A program made the position numbers and the translations under genes. The notes under the pieces were generated by a model, which worked only from the letters and a program-made list of their open reading frames with translations, did no database searches and was not told the DNA's origin. A DNA stretch of 64,000 nucleotides. It comes from Haberlea rhodopensis (lineage: Eukaryota > Streptophyta > Magnoliopsida > Lamiales > Gesneriaceae). The DNA lies in NCBI GenBank assembly GCA_907163345.1, contig CAJQUN010000003.1, positions 9,590,821 through 9,654,820 on the forward strand, in the 5' to 3' direction. Within the stretch, counting starts at the first letter, position 1. Each line of letters starts with the position of its first letter. Of the stretch, positions 1-11,223 are shown in pieces.

Positions 1-934
1 TATATATCTTATTATCTCACATGTCCCAATAAAAACTTTACGAAATATTATATACTTAAGTAGGAATATTCTAATGATATTAGGAAAAATATTAAGGAAG
101 TAGTTTCAGAAATTCGATCTGGTGGGAAGGTGAGACAATCACGATTGGAAACTCCGAAAGTCGTTTTTCGCAATTGACTGCAAAAATTGGGTGGCCCATA
201 GGGCATAAAACGTAGAGTCAAAAGGAATTGAATTTTTGGTCCGTGGGTGGTAAAGAAATCAGGAGGGAATTTTCGGCCATTTAGGGTTAATGTATAGGCC
301 GATTTTGAATTTGAATTTGAATTTCGTCATCCCCGGTTCATTGGAAATCGAAATTGCTAGGAGGCTTTTTACGAGTATGGTGTGAGAATCAGTAATTCTA
401 GGTTCGGTTGAGAAAAAAATGTTACGTGGACTGAGAAATCGAAGGTTGAAAATTTGTTGGGTTAAGGTCGCACATAGGCGCGGTCTTGATCAAGCAATTC
501 ATCACCGTCTCGTGACTGGAATTCATAATTGATAGGGTTTTCACGGCATTACCACGAGGATTAATGGCCCATGTTTAATTCGAAAAATGTGTTCTTGGCT
601 CATTAGTAATTGAGGATTGAAATATCGGCAGTTAGAGTTCTTGGGTGGCGCGGGTTTAGATCTGAAATTGGTCCTCGTCTAGTGATTTGAATCCAATATT
701 GATAGAGGGGTTTTAATGGCCATGCTACAAAGATCAATAATCAATGTCTGATTGGAAAAACTGTGTTCTGATGACATAGGAATCGAGGGATGAAATTTCG
801 GCTCTAGGTTTATACCACATGCGATGTTCGGATGGCAAATTGTCATCGAGCGCTGAACGGATCGTACAGTTGGTTTAGGCGTTGTGTTCACCGAGGTATA
901 AGAAACAGGATACACAGTAGAATATCCGGAAAAT
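1..934. other. Non-coding stretch with a diverged tandem duplication
   Basis: No credible coding region is visible. A segment of about 135 bp at 506-640 recurs in diverged form at 676-808: both run from a CGTCT(C/A)GTGA start through TTGATAG, TTAATGGCC and a stretch ending GAAAT(A/T)TCGGC. This suggests an old tandem duplication in intergenic or intronic DNA. No repeat family is recognised. Confidence 0.4.
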
Positions 935-1153
935 ATGGGAAATCAAGAAATGAAAGAGTCGAAAGAGGATGAATCTGGTATTCAAGCACAGAAGCAGCAA
1001 AAAGTTCAAGTAAATAAAAGTAATATCAAGAGGAAATCCAGTGATCATGAGGGGCTTTTGCCAGACAGACTAAGACAAACATACAGTGGTTTCACTGTAA
1101 TTACTCTATTATTATCTCTACTATTTTCTCTGTGTTTCTTAATTTTTGGTTGA
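935..1153 (+). CDS. Small hypothetical ORF with C-terminal membrane segment
   Basis: A 72-residue ATG-initiated ORF. The first 45 residues are charged and rich in Lys, Glu and Gln. The last 20 or so residues (from about position 52) are hydrophobic, Leu/Phe/Ile-rich and end at the C-terminus, as in a tail-anchored protein. I do not recognise a family. No promoter, intron or neighbour supports expression, and an ORF of this length can occur by chance. Confidence 0.2.
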   Translation: MGNQEMKESKEDESGIQAQKQQKVQVNKSNIKRKSSDHEGLLPDRLRQTYSGFTVITLLLSLLFSLCFLIFG

Positions 1154-1262
1154 GGTTTCGATATTGGATGTAGAGATGTAAGCACATGAACAATTAAACG
1201 AGGAATAAAGGGTTCATTTTCATTATCATATGTATATCAAATAACAAAGGGATATATGTTTA

Positions 1263-1405
1263 CCAGCAGTGACGAAGCCGAAAATTTCACGTCACGAAAA
1301 ACAAAAACATCTATGTTGTCTATCAGCAGTGACGAAGCCGGAAATTTCAAGTCACAAATATGTTGTCTATAGTAGTGAAGAAACCAGAAATTTCAGTCAT
1401 GAAAA
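1263..1405. repeat. Three-copy minisatellite
   Basis: Three imperfect head-to-tail copies start at about 1263, 1323 and 1369. Each contains AG(C/T)AGTGA(C/A)GAA(G/A)CC followed by (G/A)AAATTTCA and a GTCA motif. The first two copies end in TATGTTGTCTAT and differ by a short indel. Function unknown. Confidence 0.7.
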
Positions 1406-1904
1406 AAAAAAGTTTTAGGAGGCAAAATCATACTTCTATTATTACATCCAATAATAATATTTTAGAATGGTGACAATTAAATGCCGGCAACGTAGTCCTA
1501 TGTTCTCATTTAAATCATCTACGATCATGGACAGTGCGGTGTAGTTGGGCCAGGAAGAATCTGGGCCTTCAACTTTTAGCTTCATGGCCCAAATTCTTAC
1601 CATCCAATAGCGGCCTTAAGAGCCCACCCATTTATTTTTCGAGGAAATTGCGGGAAATTACCAATTCCAAAATAATTTTTCAATTAAATTTGGCAAAAAA
1701 AACAACGGTGCATATAAATTCTCTTTAAAAGAAACTTAATTCATCTAGGCCCAATTTTTGAAATTAAGGATATTGACATATTTTTTTGGACCAGAATACC
1801 ATTAAAATCAAAATTGTTACTTCAAACAGATTTCAAAATTCAAAACACCTGTTCTTCACCACATTCTTCAGCTCATCCCTCCCACCACCATCAGTACCGC
1901 CGCT
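1406..1904. other. Unassigned intergenic stretch
   Basis: Contains a short ORF at 1534-1728 with no recognisable domain. I see no gene or repeat. Confidence 0.4.
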
Positions 1905-2048
1905 ATGGAAGCTTCCACCTCCGCCGCCGCCACGCTCTTGTTTCGCGCGCATCTTCTTCACCAGTCCATCACGATCTGCAAGAATTTATGGAACTGCAAA
2001 TTCATGAATTCTAAATTCTGTAATCTTCTATATCCTGGCAGATCGTGA
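1905..2048 (+). pseudogene. Possible orphan first exon (transit-peptide-like), very weak
   Basis: An ATG opens a 47-residue frame starting Met-Glu-Ala-Ser-Thr-Ser followed by an Ala run. It is rich in Ser/Ala with few acidic residues, as in plant organelle-targeting presequences, and is preceded by a CT-rich leader. Within its end the sequence CAGATCGTGAAC offers possible donor sites. No downstream exon can be found before the minisatellites begin at 2334. It may be a gene fragment or chance. Confidence 0.15.
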
Positions 2049-2333
2049 ACTTCCAATGTATTTTTTCTATGATTGGATTAATTATAGTGTGATGTATGTT
2101 CATATACAACTATGATACACAATTTGATTTATCTTCTTTTGATAAATTTGAAACCCTATTTGCTCAATTTTTCTATTTATTTTTATAACACGATCTATAT
2201 ATATGTAATGGTGGATTAAGAAGAAAATGATTTGAAGATGACATTGAGATTGAACGTGCGACTTGTTGGGGTGGATGTGTAGAGTTCTGAATATTTTCAT
2301 AAAAGAACACGTGCACCATTGCTTTAATTTTCA

Positions 2334-3110
2334 TACTTGCACCAATTGACATGGGGTGCACTAATCATATTGGGTGCACTATCACATTGAGTGCACTAAA
2401 TTCACATTGACATGGGGTGCACTAATCGCTTAATCACAATTTTTTTGGAATTACTGAATGTAAACATTATTTTCGTACTTTATTCACACTGGTATAATCA
2501 TCATTGACGTGGCCAAGTTCAGTGATATAATCTGGTGTCAAATTCTCATTTCTGAATTCATTCAAGCACGTTACAGATTATCAAATTAGTTTAATTTTGA
2601 AAGTTTGGTTCGAATTTCAATCGTGCATCATGGGTAAAAAACCGTGCATCATGGGACGTTTGGTGCACGGTTCATGTTCAAAAAATTCAGATTTTTGGGG
2701 CCAAAATTGTGCAGGACTGGACAAAATTTTAAGAAATTGGGGGCAAAAAATCGTGCATCATAGGTACAAATCATGCATTGGAGATGCACTAAAATTAGAT
2801 ATTTGATGCACGCAATTTTACATTTGGTCCACTAAAATTGGACATTGGTGCATTATTTATTTTGGCCTGTGGGTGCAGGATTTTTTTGCTGGTGGTGCAC
2901 AATTGTTTTTGCCTGGTGGTGCATGATTTATTTTGGCCTGTGGGAGCATGATTTATTTGGCCTGTGGGTGCACGATTTTTTGGCCTGTTTGTGCACGATT
3001 GTTTTTGGCATGTGGGTGCACGACTTTTTTGGCCTGTTGGTGCACCTGCTACAGTAATCATTGCTACAGTAACGATGATGTATGTGCTACAGTAACCGTG
3101 CAGGGGTATT
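2334..3110. repeat. GTGCA-rich minisatellite arrays
   Basis: Three sub-arrays follow each other. At 2334-2425 about four copies of a GGGTGCACTAA-type unit occur. At 2620-2665 there are copies of CGTGCATCATGGG. At 2860-3050 about eight copies of a TTTGGCCTGTGGGTGCACGA-type unit occur. The block ends with three copies of GCTACAGTAA at about 3047-3095. Antisense and sense ORFs of up to 151 codons over the block are translations of the repeats. GTGCA units recur at 38640-39540. Confidence 0.75.
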
Positions 3111-3682
3111 AATGTCATTTCAAGAAGAAATGGACTTAAATGAATTGCTGTTTTTTTGTGGATTATGTTGAATTGTTGTCCACCAAATAATACCGACTTA
3201 CAAATGCCCATTATTTTTATTATTATTATTACCCGTTCCTCGAGAAACATATTAATACATCTTTTATGTAGCTTACCATTTAGACATTTTTGAAGAAGGT
3301 TCTATTACTACCATGTTTACTTTTATCATAGGCAATGTATTTGGATTCAAAGCTTTGCATGCTATACGTCTGGAAGATCTGTGAATATCTACTGGTTATG
3401 TTAAAACTTTCCAAGCCCCACCTCATGTGATCCAAGTTGAAAGAGATAAATTGAACAAATATGAATATCCTCAGTTGTGATGTATTAATAATCAAAAATT
3501 GGGTTATATGCTAAAACTACGGTAGAGCGGTTTATGAATGTCTTCGCAACGGACTTGATTTAATAAAAAATTTAACCATCATCCAAAACAGTCACATATT
3601 TTTACTTCTAATTAACAAAAAATTTATCCCTCAAATATATGCTTATTTATTTCGTATAAAACAAAATCACCCAAATACGAAC
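3111..3682. other. Unassigned flank of the gypsy insertion
   Basis: AT-rich DNA with no recognisable gene or repeat. The last five bases, CGAAC (3678-3682), are the left target-site duplication of the following retrotransposon. Confidence 0.5.
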
Positions 3683-4320
3683 TGATGTCATATGACATAA
3701 TGATTTTCTCGGAAAAAATCCATCTATGAAAATACACTCTAGAATCGCCGAACAGAAGTTAGACCGAAGATATGGTTACCGAACACAGAATACCGATCAG
3801 CATATTACCGAGCATCCCTTACCCTCCTCGGTTTTCTGGTCAAAGACTAGCGGAAGACCCGGAGATAACCAACAAATCAACCGGCGTGGATAAACGTGCA
3901 GTAATGGGTCACGGATTTCTCGGACACGTTTGGCCCCAGTTAAGCCACGATCAGAGGACATCGTGTTCCGGATCCCCCACGAGTCAATCACTGGGAACAA
4001 CCCTATAAATACCCGCGGATGTTATCATAGTAAGGGTTGGATTTTTCTGGGAAAAAAGACTCCGAAGAGAGCAAATTTATTTCTATTCGGTCTTTTTATT
4101 ATTTTTCTAAGATATTCATATAAGTCATTGGGCGATTGTCATTTGTGTCAAGAGAGTCTTGTAAATCATCAACATTTATAGTGAAGTTTTATACTGGACT
4201 AGGTCCCGTGGTTTTTCTCTCAATTTGAGGGTTTTCCACGTAAAAAATCTTGGTGTGTTTATCTTTATTTTTCATTAACACTTTATTCTACCTTATATTT
4301 AAAAATCTTGAATCACATCA
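3683..4320 (+). repeat. 5' LTR of the Tat-type gypsy element
   Basis: Starts TGATGTCATATG and ends AATCACATCA, directly followed by the primer binding site. Its partner is 13656-14293. A third relative lies at 22060-22682. Confidence 0.95.
4004..4011 (+). promoter_or_regulatory. TATA box of the 5' LTR
   Basis: TATAAATA in a CCC-TATAAATA-CC context. The same box is at 13978-13985 in the 3' LTR and at 22365-22372 in the third LTR copy, so it is conserved within the family. It is the likely start of genomic RNA transcription. Confidence 0.7.
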
Positions 4321-4340
4321 TTGGCGCCGTCTGTGGGAAC
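4321..4340 (+). other. Primer binding site
   Basis: Immediately after the LTR lies TTGGCGCCGTCTGTGGGAAC. TGGCGCC matches the complement of a tRNA 3' acceptor end; I do not assign the tRNA. A near-identical site on the minus strand at 63835-63852 marks another related element. Confidence 0.85.
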
Positions 4341-4399
4341 TAGAGTAAAGACGTTGAAGTAGGAAGAATTTTCTAACAAAAAGTAAATCAAAAGGCAAG

Positions 4400-5520
4400 A
4401 TGGCTAGAGGTAGAGGTAGGGGGCAAGCTTCCAGGGGAAATGGATCCAATTCTCGCCCATACTCGTTCACAGAACCAAGAGAAGGGCCAGAAGACGCAGG
4501 ATCATCTCAGCATATTCCTCGGACATTTCCTGCTGGGGGAATGCCCATGGAACAATTGACAGAAATGATAGCCAGAACTGTCGGGGAGGTCATGAAGCAA
4601 TTTATGGCCCTCCCCAGAAACAAGAAACCATGCAGGAAGAAGAAACGGAAGATTTGGCCTCCGTCCAGGAGCCAGAAAAAGAGCCTAAGGAGGTTAAAGA
4701 TATTCCTAGTCATTTTAATGATGAAATTGACAAAGCTCTAAATCACCAAATGGAGGAGCTGAAGAATGAGATGCAGCAGATGCGTAATAAAATGGAGGGA
4801 CGTCTGTATCCCCCGCAAAGGAGCACTCCATTTGCTCTCCATGTTGTTGATGATCCTTTGCCCCCAAACTTCAGGGCTCTAAATGTGGGAAATTACGACG
4901 GTGGTGCAGATCCTGAAGAATATTTGTCTCGATTTGAAAACGCTTCGCTTCTTCATCGACTTATAGATGGAGTGAAATGTCGGGTTTTCCTGACTACATT
5001 GTCTGGTGCGGCGCAATCATGGTTTAATCAGTTGCCAGCGGGAATCGTAGATTCCTTCCCGAAGTTTAGTTCTTTATTCTTACATCAGTTTGCAACCGGT
5101 CGGAGTTGCAAGAGAACAACTCTTAGTCTGTTCGGGATTAAGCAAGCGAAGAAGGAATCTCTTCGAGACTTTCTGAAAAGATTCAGTCATGCATGTCTTG
5201 ACATTCCACATGTTACCTCTGAAATACTCATCAGCGCGTTCACCCGGGGATTAAAAGAAGGGGATTTGTTCTGATCCTTGGCAAAAAAGCCACCTTCTGA
5301 TTATGATGAGCTGTTGGGAAGAGCTTCCAAATACATTAATCTGGAGGAAGCCCAAAGGATGAAACAAAGAAGAGAAGGTAAAGTTGGGGAAGAGGCGAAC
5401 AGAAAGAATAAGCCACTGGAGCCGATCACAAGAGGTTTCGACCAGTATCCCGATGAGACCTCATCGAGAAGTGGCCATGAATCAAAGTATGCCGAAAAGA
5501 GGTCGGGGTGGACCCCATAG
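4400..5520 (+). pseudogene. gag: gag (capsid-like) region of the gypsy element, broken
   Basis: Starts with an Arg-Gly-rich N-terminus at ATG 4400. The frame is lost near 4625-4630. The capsid-like part then reads on from about 4630 to 5274, with a coiled-coil stretch (MEELKNEMQQMRNKMEG) and the family-typical run from FRALNVGNYDG to AAQSWFNQLP. A TGA at 5272-5274 interrupts it and the same frame continues to 5520. Gag would package the element RNA in cytoplasmic particles. No CCHC zinc knuckle is evident; an Arg-Gly-Gly-rich stretch read in another frame at about 5510-5610 may replace it as the RNA-binding tail. Confidence 0.85.
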
Positions 5521-6420
5521 AGGGGGATCTTTCCGAGGAGGAATGTTCCGAGGAGGGTCCTTCCGAGGAAGAGGATCCCGAGGAGGAGGTTTTCGAGGTG
5601 GAAGATCTAATGAGTCTGATGGAAGGCAGGGACTTAGCGAGGAGTTCAAGGACAATAATTTCATTCCTAAAAATAACGTAAATCCCGGAAGAGGAGCACC
5701 TCAGCCAGTCCCTTGGTCGGTTCGAGGAGGAAGGGCAGAGGGGGAAGAAGAAACCTTGAACAATGTCCCTAATCGAGGAACTATACACATGATATCCGGA
5801 GGATGTCTGGTGGAGATTCGAACAGAGCAAGAAAGAGTCATGCTCGGAAACTTCAAGTATTGTCTATCGACCCCAATCATGTACATGGGGGTCCGTCCAT
5901 ATCTTTTGGGCCCACGGATCTACAAGGGATCCATTTTTCCCATGATGATGTGTTGGTTATCTCTGCCACAGTGGCTAACTACAATGTGCAAAGGATTTTC
6001 GTGGATACGGGAAGCTCAACAGACGTACTTTTCCTTAGTACATTAAACCAAATGGACTTGGGGAGCTTACCCATACTGAGGGTGAATACATCTTTGCACG
6101 GATTTGCAGGAGAGGTCATAAATCCGATAGGGCAGGTATCTCTACCAGTTACACTTGGTGAAGAACCAAGGATCAAAACGAAGATGATAAATTTCCTCAT
6201 TGTCGAGGCACCATCTTCTTATAATGTAATATTGGGAAGGACAGCCCTAACCGCCTTCGAAGCCGTTGCCTCCACCTATCATCTAAGCATGAAATTTCCA
6301 GTAGGAGAAGAAGTGGGGCAAGTAAGAGGTGATCAAAGTTCATCACGGAAATGTTATGTGCAAGAGTTAAGGCAAGAAAAAGAACAGAAGAAAGAAGGAA
6401 AAGAACGAGGGGGAAGTTAG
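5521..6420 (+). pseudogene. RGG linker and retropepsin-like aspartic protease of the gypsy element
   Basis: The first part has repeated FRGG motifs. From about 5803 an open frame to 6420 contains the aspartic protease core with the catalytic motif FVDTGSSTDVLF (about 5998-6033), followed by a typical flap and a distal ILGRTAL motif. The enzyme cuts the polyprotein. Upstream joins require frame changes at about 5510 and 5810, and TAG at 6418-6420 ends the frame before the reverse transcriptase, so the gag-pro-pol fusion is broken. Confidence 0.85.
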
Positions 6421-6543
6421 AAGAGGAAGTGGGACGACGAGGAACGAGTAACCCCCGAAGAGGAGTTCCTCAACAATTAGATGGGTCACCCTACTAGAAT
6501 TACTAGAGTGGGATCCCAACTTGATCCGGAATTACGGTAAAAG

Positions 6544-7821
6544 GTGGTTGATTGTTTAAATCAGCATGTAGATGTATTTGCATGGAGTACATCCGATTTA
6601 GTTGGAGTAAAACCTGAAATTGCCGAACATCGCCTCAATGTGGACCCCAATGTTCGGGCAATAAAGCAAAAGAGGAGGCATTTTGGGCCAGAAAAGGACG
6701 TTGTCATTGCCAAACAGGTAGAAGAGTTGTTAAAGGCAGGCCATATTCGCGAGATCGGTTTCCCTACATGGCTCTCGAATGTAGTTTTGGTGCCTAAAGT
6801 CGGAGATAAATGGAGAATGTGTGTGGACTTTAGGGATGTGAATAAAGCATGTCCCAAAGATTGTTATCCACTGCCCAGGATTGATCAGCTAGTAGATTCT
6901 ACTGCCGGACATGAATTATTATGTCTTATGGATACTTATCAAGGATATCATCAAATCCCTTTGGCACAAGAAGATCAATCAAAAGTGAGTTTTGTCACAG
7001 CAGGGGGAACCTTTTGTTATGTGGTAATGCCTTTCGGATTGAAAAATACTGGAGCCACTTATCAAAGGTTGATGGACAAAATGTTCAAAGAACAGGTTGG
7101 TCGGAATGTGGAAGTATATGTGGATGATGTCCTGATTAAGAGCCGAAAAGTCGAGGACTTGGTCAAGGGTATGGAAGAGGTCTTCAGCACCTTAAGAAAA
7201 TTTGGCGTGAAGTTGAATCCCTCAAAGTGCACTTTCGGGATTCGTAGTGGCAAGTTTCTGGGATACATGGTCACGAAAAGAGGTGTTGAAGCTAACCCGG
7301 AGAAAATCTGGGCCATACAGGAAATGAACCCTCCAAGGACAATAAACGAAGTGCAAAGGTTGGCAGGAAGAATAGCGGCACTGAGCCGATTTATATCCCG
7401 ATCAGCTGATCGGAGCTTGCCTTTCTTCCAAGCATTAAGGCAGAGAGTCAAGTTCGAATGGAATGACCAATGCCAAAAGGCCTTCGAGGATCTGAAAGAT
7501 TATTTGGCTCAGTTACCTTTGATGAACAAGCCCGATCCTAAAGAAACACTTCTTATCTATTTATCGGTGGCCGAAGAAGTAATCAGTTCCGTGTTAATTA
7601 GAGAAAAGTCTGGACAACAGCAGCCCGCATATTATGTCAGCCGAGCCCTGCAAGGAGCTGAGCAACGATATCCCGAAATTGAGAAGTTGGCATTAGCTCT
7701 AGTCACTACTGCGAGAAGACTTCGTCCATACTTCTTGTCTCATCCTATCGTGGTAGTAACAAATACTCCTTTGGGTAGACTTCTATCCAATGCCGAGATA
7801 TCAGGGAGGATGGTAAAATAG
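6544..7821 (+). pseudogene. pol: Reverse transcriptase and first RNase H of the gypsy element
   Basis: A 425-codon open frame. The N-terminal part has the RT fingers and palm: WRMCVDFRDVNKACPKD at about 6811-6860, then YHQIPL, MPFGLKN, and the catalytic YVDD box (VEVYVDDVLIKSR, about 7109-7147). The C-terminal part is the Ty3-type RNase H, ending in QRYPEIEKLALALV and LRPYF. The frame stops at TAG 7819-7821, where the same frame continues without a gap into the next domain, so the stop looks like a single nonsense change. The RT core itself is intact. Confidence 0.93.
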
Positions 7822-8607
7822 GCCACCGAGCTGAGTAAGTTTGATATTACTTATCAACCACGAACTACAATCAAAGCACAAGCCCTGTCAGATTTTCTAG
7901 TGGAAGTAACTCATACTCCGGAAGAAAAAGAGTGGAATTTGTTTGTAGATGGATCATCTACCCGATTGGGAAGTGGAGCAGGTGTCATACTCATTAGTTC
8001 CGAAGGGGAAGAAATCAGAGTTGCCGTCCAGTTTGGGTTTCCTTCCTCAAACAATGAAGCTGAATTTGAAGCTATTATTTCGGGCTTCCGAATAATATTG
8101 GACGTTGGAGCTAGGAAGATAAAAGCTTTTATGGATTCAATGTTGGTTGTTCATCAAGTGAATGTGGTATATAAGGTGAAAGAGGAGAAACTCAGAAAGT
8201 ATGTGGAAAATGTTCGGGCAATGATGGCCCAATTTCAAGAGGTGGAATTAACGCAAATACCAAGAGAAGAGAACACTCGTGCAGATGAGTTAGCAAAACT
8301 AGCTAGTTCAGTACACGAATGGCAGAACAGGAATGTGCTCGTACAAGATCTTTTGATCACTCATATATCCATCAATAGCATCATGAATTTGGAGACATGT
8401 ATCGTATCTGATTGGCGAGAGCATATTACTAAATTTTTGAAGACAAAGATTATGCCTCCTGACCCAAAGGAAGCTGCTCGAGTCAAAAGGATGGAGAACC
8501 AATTTGTGTTGATAGAAGGACAAGTTGTTCAAAAAAGGATTCTCAATTCCTTTTTTACAATGTGCTTCGAGGCAAGAAGGAGAACATTTATTAAGGGAAA
8601 TTCATGA
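7822..8607 (+). pseudogene. Second (archaeal-type) RNase H domain, Tat hallmark
   Basis: Reads in the same frame as the RT after the 7819 stop. From about 7930 it shows LFVDGSSTRLGSGAGV (first catalytic Asp), NNEAEFEA (Glu), MDSMLVVHQVN (second Asp) and ENTRADELAKLAS (final Asp). This is a complete RNase H type I active-site set. A second RNase H after the usual one is characteristic of the Tat/Ogre/Retand group of plant Ty3/gypsy elements. The frame shifts near 8540, before the integrase. Confidence 0.9.
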
Positions 8608-9641
8608 AGGATGTTGCGGAAATCATTTGGGGACTAACATGCTGTATAAAAAATCCCTTCGAGCTGGATACTATTGGCCGACAATGAAGGAAGACGCTGA
8701 GGAAGTTGTGAAAAAAATGCATTAATTGCCAAAGACATGCAAATTTGTCCCACGTGCCTGCGGAAGTCCTTAATAGCAGCATCATTTCTTGTCCCTTTGA
8801 CCAATGGGGAATGGATATTGTTGAACCGTTTCCTCCCGCTACAGGGCAGAGAAAATTTCTCCTAGTAGCTGTCGAATATTTCACTAAATGGGTGGAAGCA
8901 GAGCCATTGGCCAAAATAAATGAGGAAGAAGTCATCAGATTCTTATGGAGAAACATAGTATGTCGGTTCGGGATACCCCGAAGAATAATTTCCGACAATG
9001 GAAGACAGTTTCAAGGAGGAAGAATACAAGAGTGGTGTAAAGATATGAAAATTAAACAAAGTATTTACTTCAGTAGCCTATCCTCAAGCAAATGGACAAG
9101 CGGAAGTGATTAATCGGATTTTATTGTACGAGATCAAGATAAGACTAGAAGGGGTTCGAGGGGAGTGGGTAAATGAATTACCCAGTGTCTTATGGGCTTA
9201 CCGAACGACTCCTCGGATATCTACAGGAGAGACTCCTTATAGTTTAGTATATGGATCCGAGGCCCTCATCTAATGGAAATTGGAGTGGAATCTCTTCGGG
9301 TACAAAGCTATAATCCCGATCAGAACGAAGAAAAGAGAAAGTTGGAGTTAGATGGGATTACAGAGTTGAGAGAAAGAGCCTTGGCTAAAATGGAACTATA
9401 CAAAATAAGGGTTACCAATGCTTACAATCGGAGGATTCGCCCGAGGACTTTTCAGGTGGGAGATCTAGTGCTGCGAAGAATTAATCCTGCTGGGGAAGTA
9501 AAGAAGTTAGCACCCAAGTGGGAAGGCCCCTATAAAGTAAGAGGAGTGATTGGAAGATGAGCATATAGGCTGGAAGATCATGAAGGTCGAGAACTGGTGA
9601 GACCTTGGAACATTCATAATTTAAGAAAGTATTTCGTGTAA
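8560..9641 (+). pseudogene. int: Integrase of the gypsy element, broken by several frameshifts
   Basis: The zinc-binding HHCC region lies at about 8590-8745 and is interrupted at the A run at 8710-8717, after which CINCQRH is read in another frame. The catalytic core follows: GMDIVEP (first Asp, about 8810), ISDNGRQF (second Asp, about 8990) and ANGQAEVIN (Glu, about 9093-9118, again in a different frame). A C-terminal chromodomain-less tail ends at 9641 after a further TGA at 9558-9560. At least four lesions inactivate it. Confidence 0.88.
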
Positions 9642-9699
9642 TATTTCAGTTATCATTGCTGTTCTCATATGTATTTCTTAATTAAATAAATTTCCACAT

Positions 9700-10910
9700 A
9701 GCGAGCAGTGTTCTGTTTACTCGTTGGATCAGAAATTTAAACTTAAAAATAACATCGTTTACTCGTGGGATCGAGATGTTTGGTCCACGTTTAAACTTAA
9801 AAATATCATGTTATTGTGCTCGGGGTAGCGAGCTTGTTTTATTACCGTCCATTGTTGGCGGGTTAAATACAGGGTCGGGATGTTTGGTCTGTATTTGAAC
9901 CTAAATGGGACTAAGCGAGCAATGTTCGGGGTAGCGATCAATGTTCGGTTTACTCGTGGGATCGGGATGTTTGGTCCACGTATAAACTTAAAAATATCAT
10001 GTTATTGTGCTCGGGGTAGCGAGCTTGTTTTATTACCGTCCATTGTTGGCGGGTTAAATACAGGATCGGGATGTTTGGTCTGTATTTGAACCTAAAATGG
10101 GACTAAGTGATTATGCTCGGGGTAGCGAGCAATGTTCGGTTTACTCGTTGGATCGGGATGTTTGGTCAACGTTTAAACTTAAAAATACCATCGTTTACTC
10201 GTGGGATCGGGATGTTTGGTCCACATTTAAACTTAAAAATATCATGTTATTGTGCTCGGGGTAGCGAGCTTGTTTTATTACCGTCCATTGTTGGCGGGTT
10301 AAATACAGGATCGGGATGTTTGGTCTGTACTTGAACCTAAAATGGGACTAAGTGATTATGCTCGGGGTAGCGAGCAATGTTCGGTTTACTCGTTGGATCG
10401 GGATGTTTGGTCGACGTTTAAACTTAAAAATACCATAGTTTACTCGTGGGATCGGGATGTTTGGTCCACGTTTAAACTTAAAAATTTCATGTTATTGTGC
10501 TCGGGGTAGCTAGCTTGTTTTATTACCGTCCATTGTTGGCGGGTTAAATACAGGATAGGGATGTGTTGGTCTGTATTTGAACCTAAAATGGGACTAAGTG
10601 ATTATGCTCGGGTAGCGAGCAATGTTCGGTTTACTCACGGGATCGGGATGTTTGGTCCACGTTTAAACTTAAAAATATCATGTTATTGTGCTCGGGGTAG
10701 CGAGCTTGTTTTATTACCGTCCATTGTTGGCGGGTTAAATACATGATCGGGATGTTTGGTCTGTATTTGAACCTAAAATGGGACTAAGTGATTATGCTCG
10801 GGGTAGCGAGCAATGTTCGTTTTACTCGTTGGATCGGGATATTTGGTCAACGTTTAAACTTAAAATTGCCTAAGTGGTTATGCTCGGGATAGCGAGCTTG
10901 TTCGGAATAT
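9700..10910 (+). repeat. Internal tandem array, units of about 191 and 245 bp
   Basis: Five copies of a segment beginning GTGCTCGGGGTAGC(G/T)AGCTTG start at 9816, 10007, 10252, 10497 and 10688. The spacings are 191, 245, 245 and 191 bp. The longer unit contains one extra block of about 54 bp of the type TTTACTCGT(T/G)GGATCGGGATG...GTTTAAACTTAAAAAT, itself a short repeat. Degenerate TGCTCGGGA units continue to about 11060. The array lies between integrase and the antisense gene, where Tat elements often carry tandem repeats. Confidence 0.9.
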
Positions 10911-11223
10911 TTTTTGAGCCCGATCATATTTACTTGCTCGGGATGTTTTCCCTCAAGCCTTATCATATTTTATCTGCTTGGGACGTCCTTTCCCTGAGCT
11001 CGGTTATATTCATTATTTCGGGATATTTCTTATTCCAACCGAGCTTTATTTGCTCGTGATAACTATTATCTTTTAAAGGTGGATTGAGCTTTATTTGCTT
11101 AAGTCTTTCTTGGTTGAGAGGCTAACTTATACAAGATTTTAAAAAGACAAGGAAAATCAGAATATTATTCCCAAAAGATTACAATAATTCAAAAGTTAGA
11201 ACAAGAAGGGTACGTCCCTAAAT

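Noticed and set aside
2795..3250. 151-codon minus-strand ORF
   Set aside because: It translates the GTGCA minisatellite into a peptide of repeated APT-QK units; a repeat by-product.
5426..5830. 134-codon minus-strand ORF rich in Ser and Pro
   Set aside because: It is the complement of the Arg-Gly-Gly repeat region of gag and not an independent gene.
9880..10746. Three plus-strand ORFs repeating ISCYCARGSELVLLPSIVGG
   Set aside because: They are frames through the 191/245-bp tandem array, identical because the DNA repeats.
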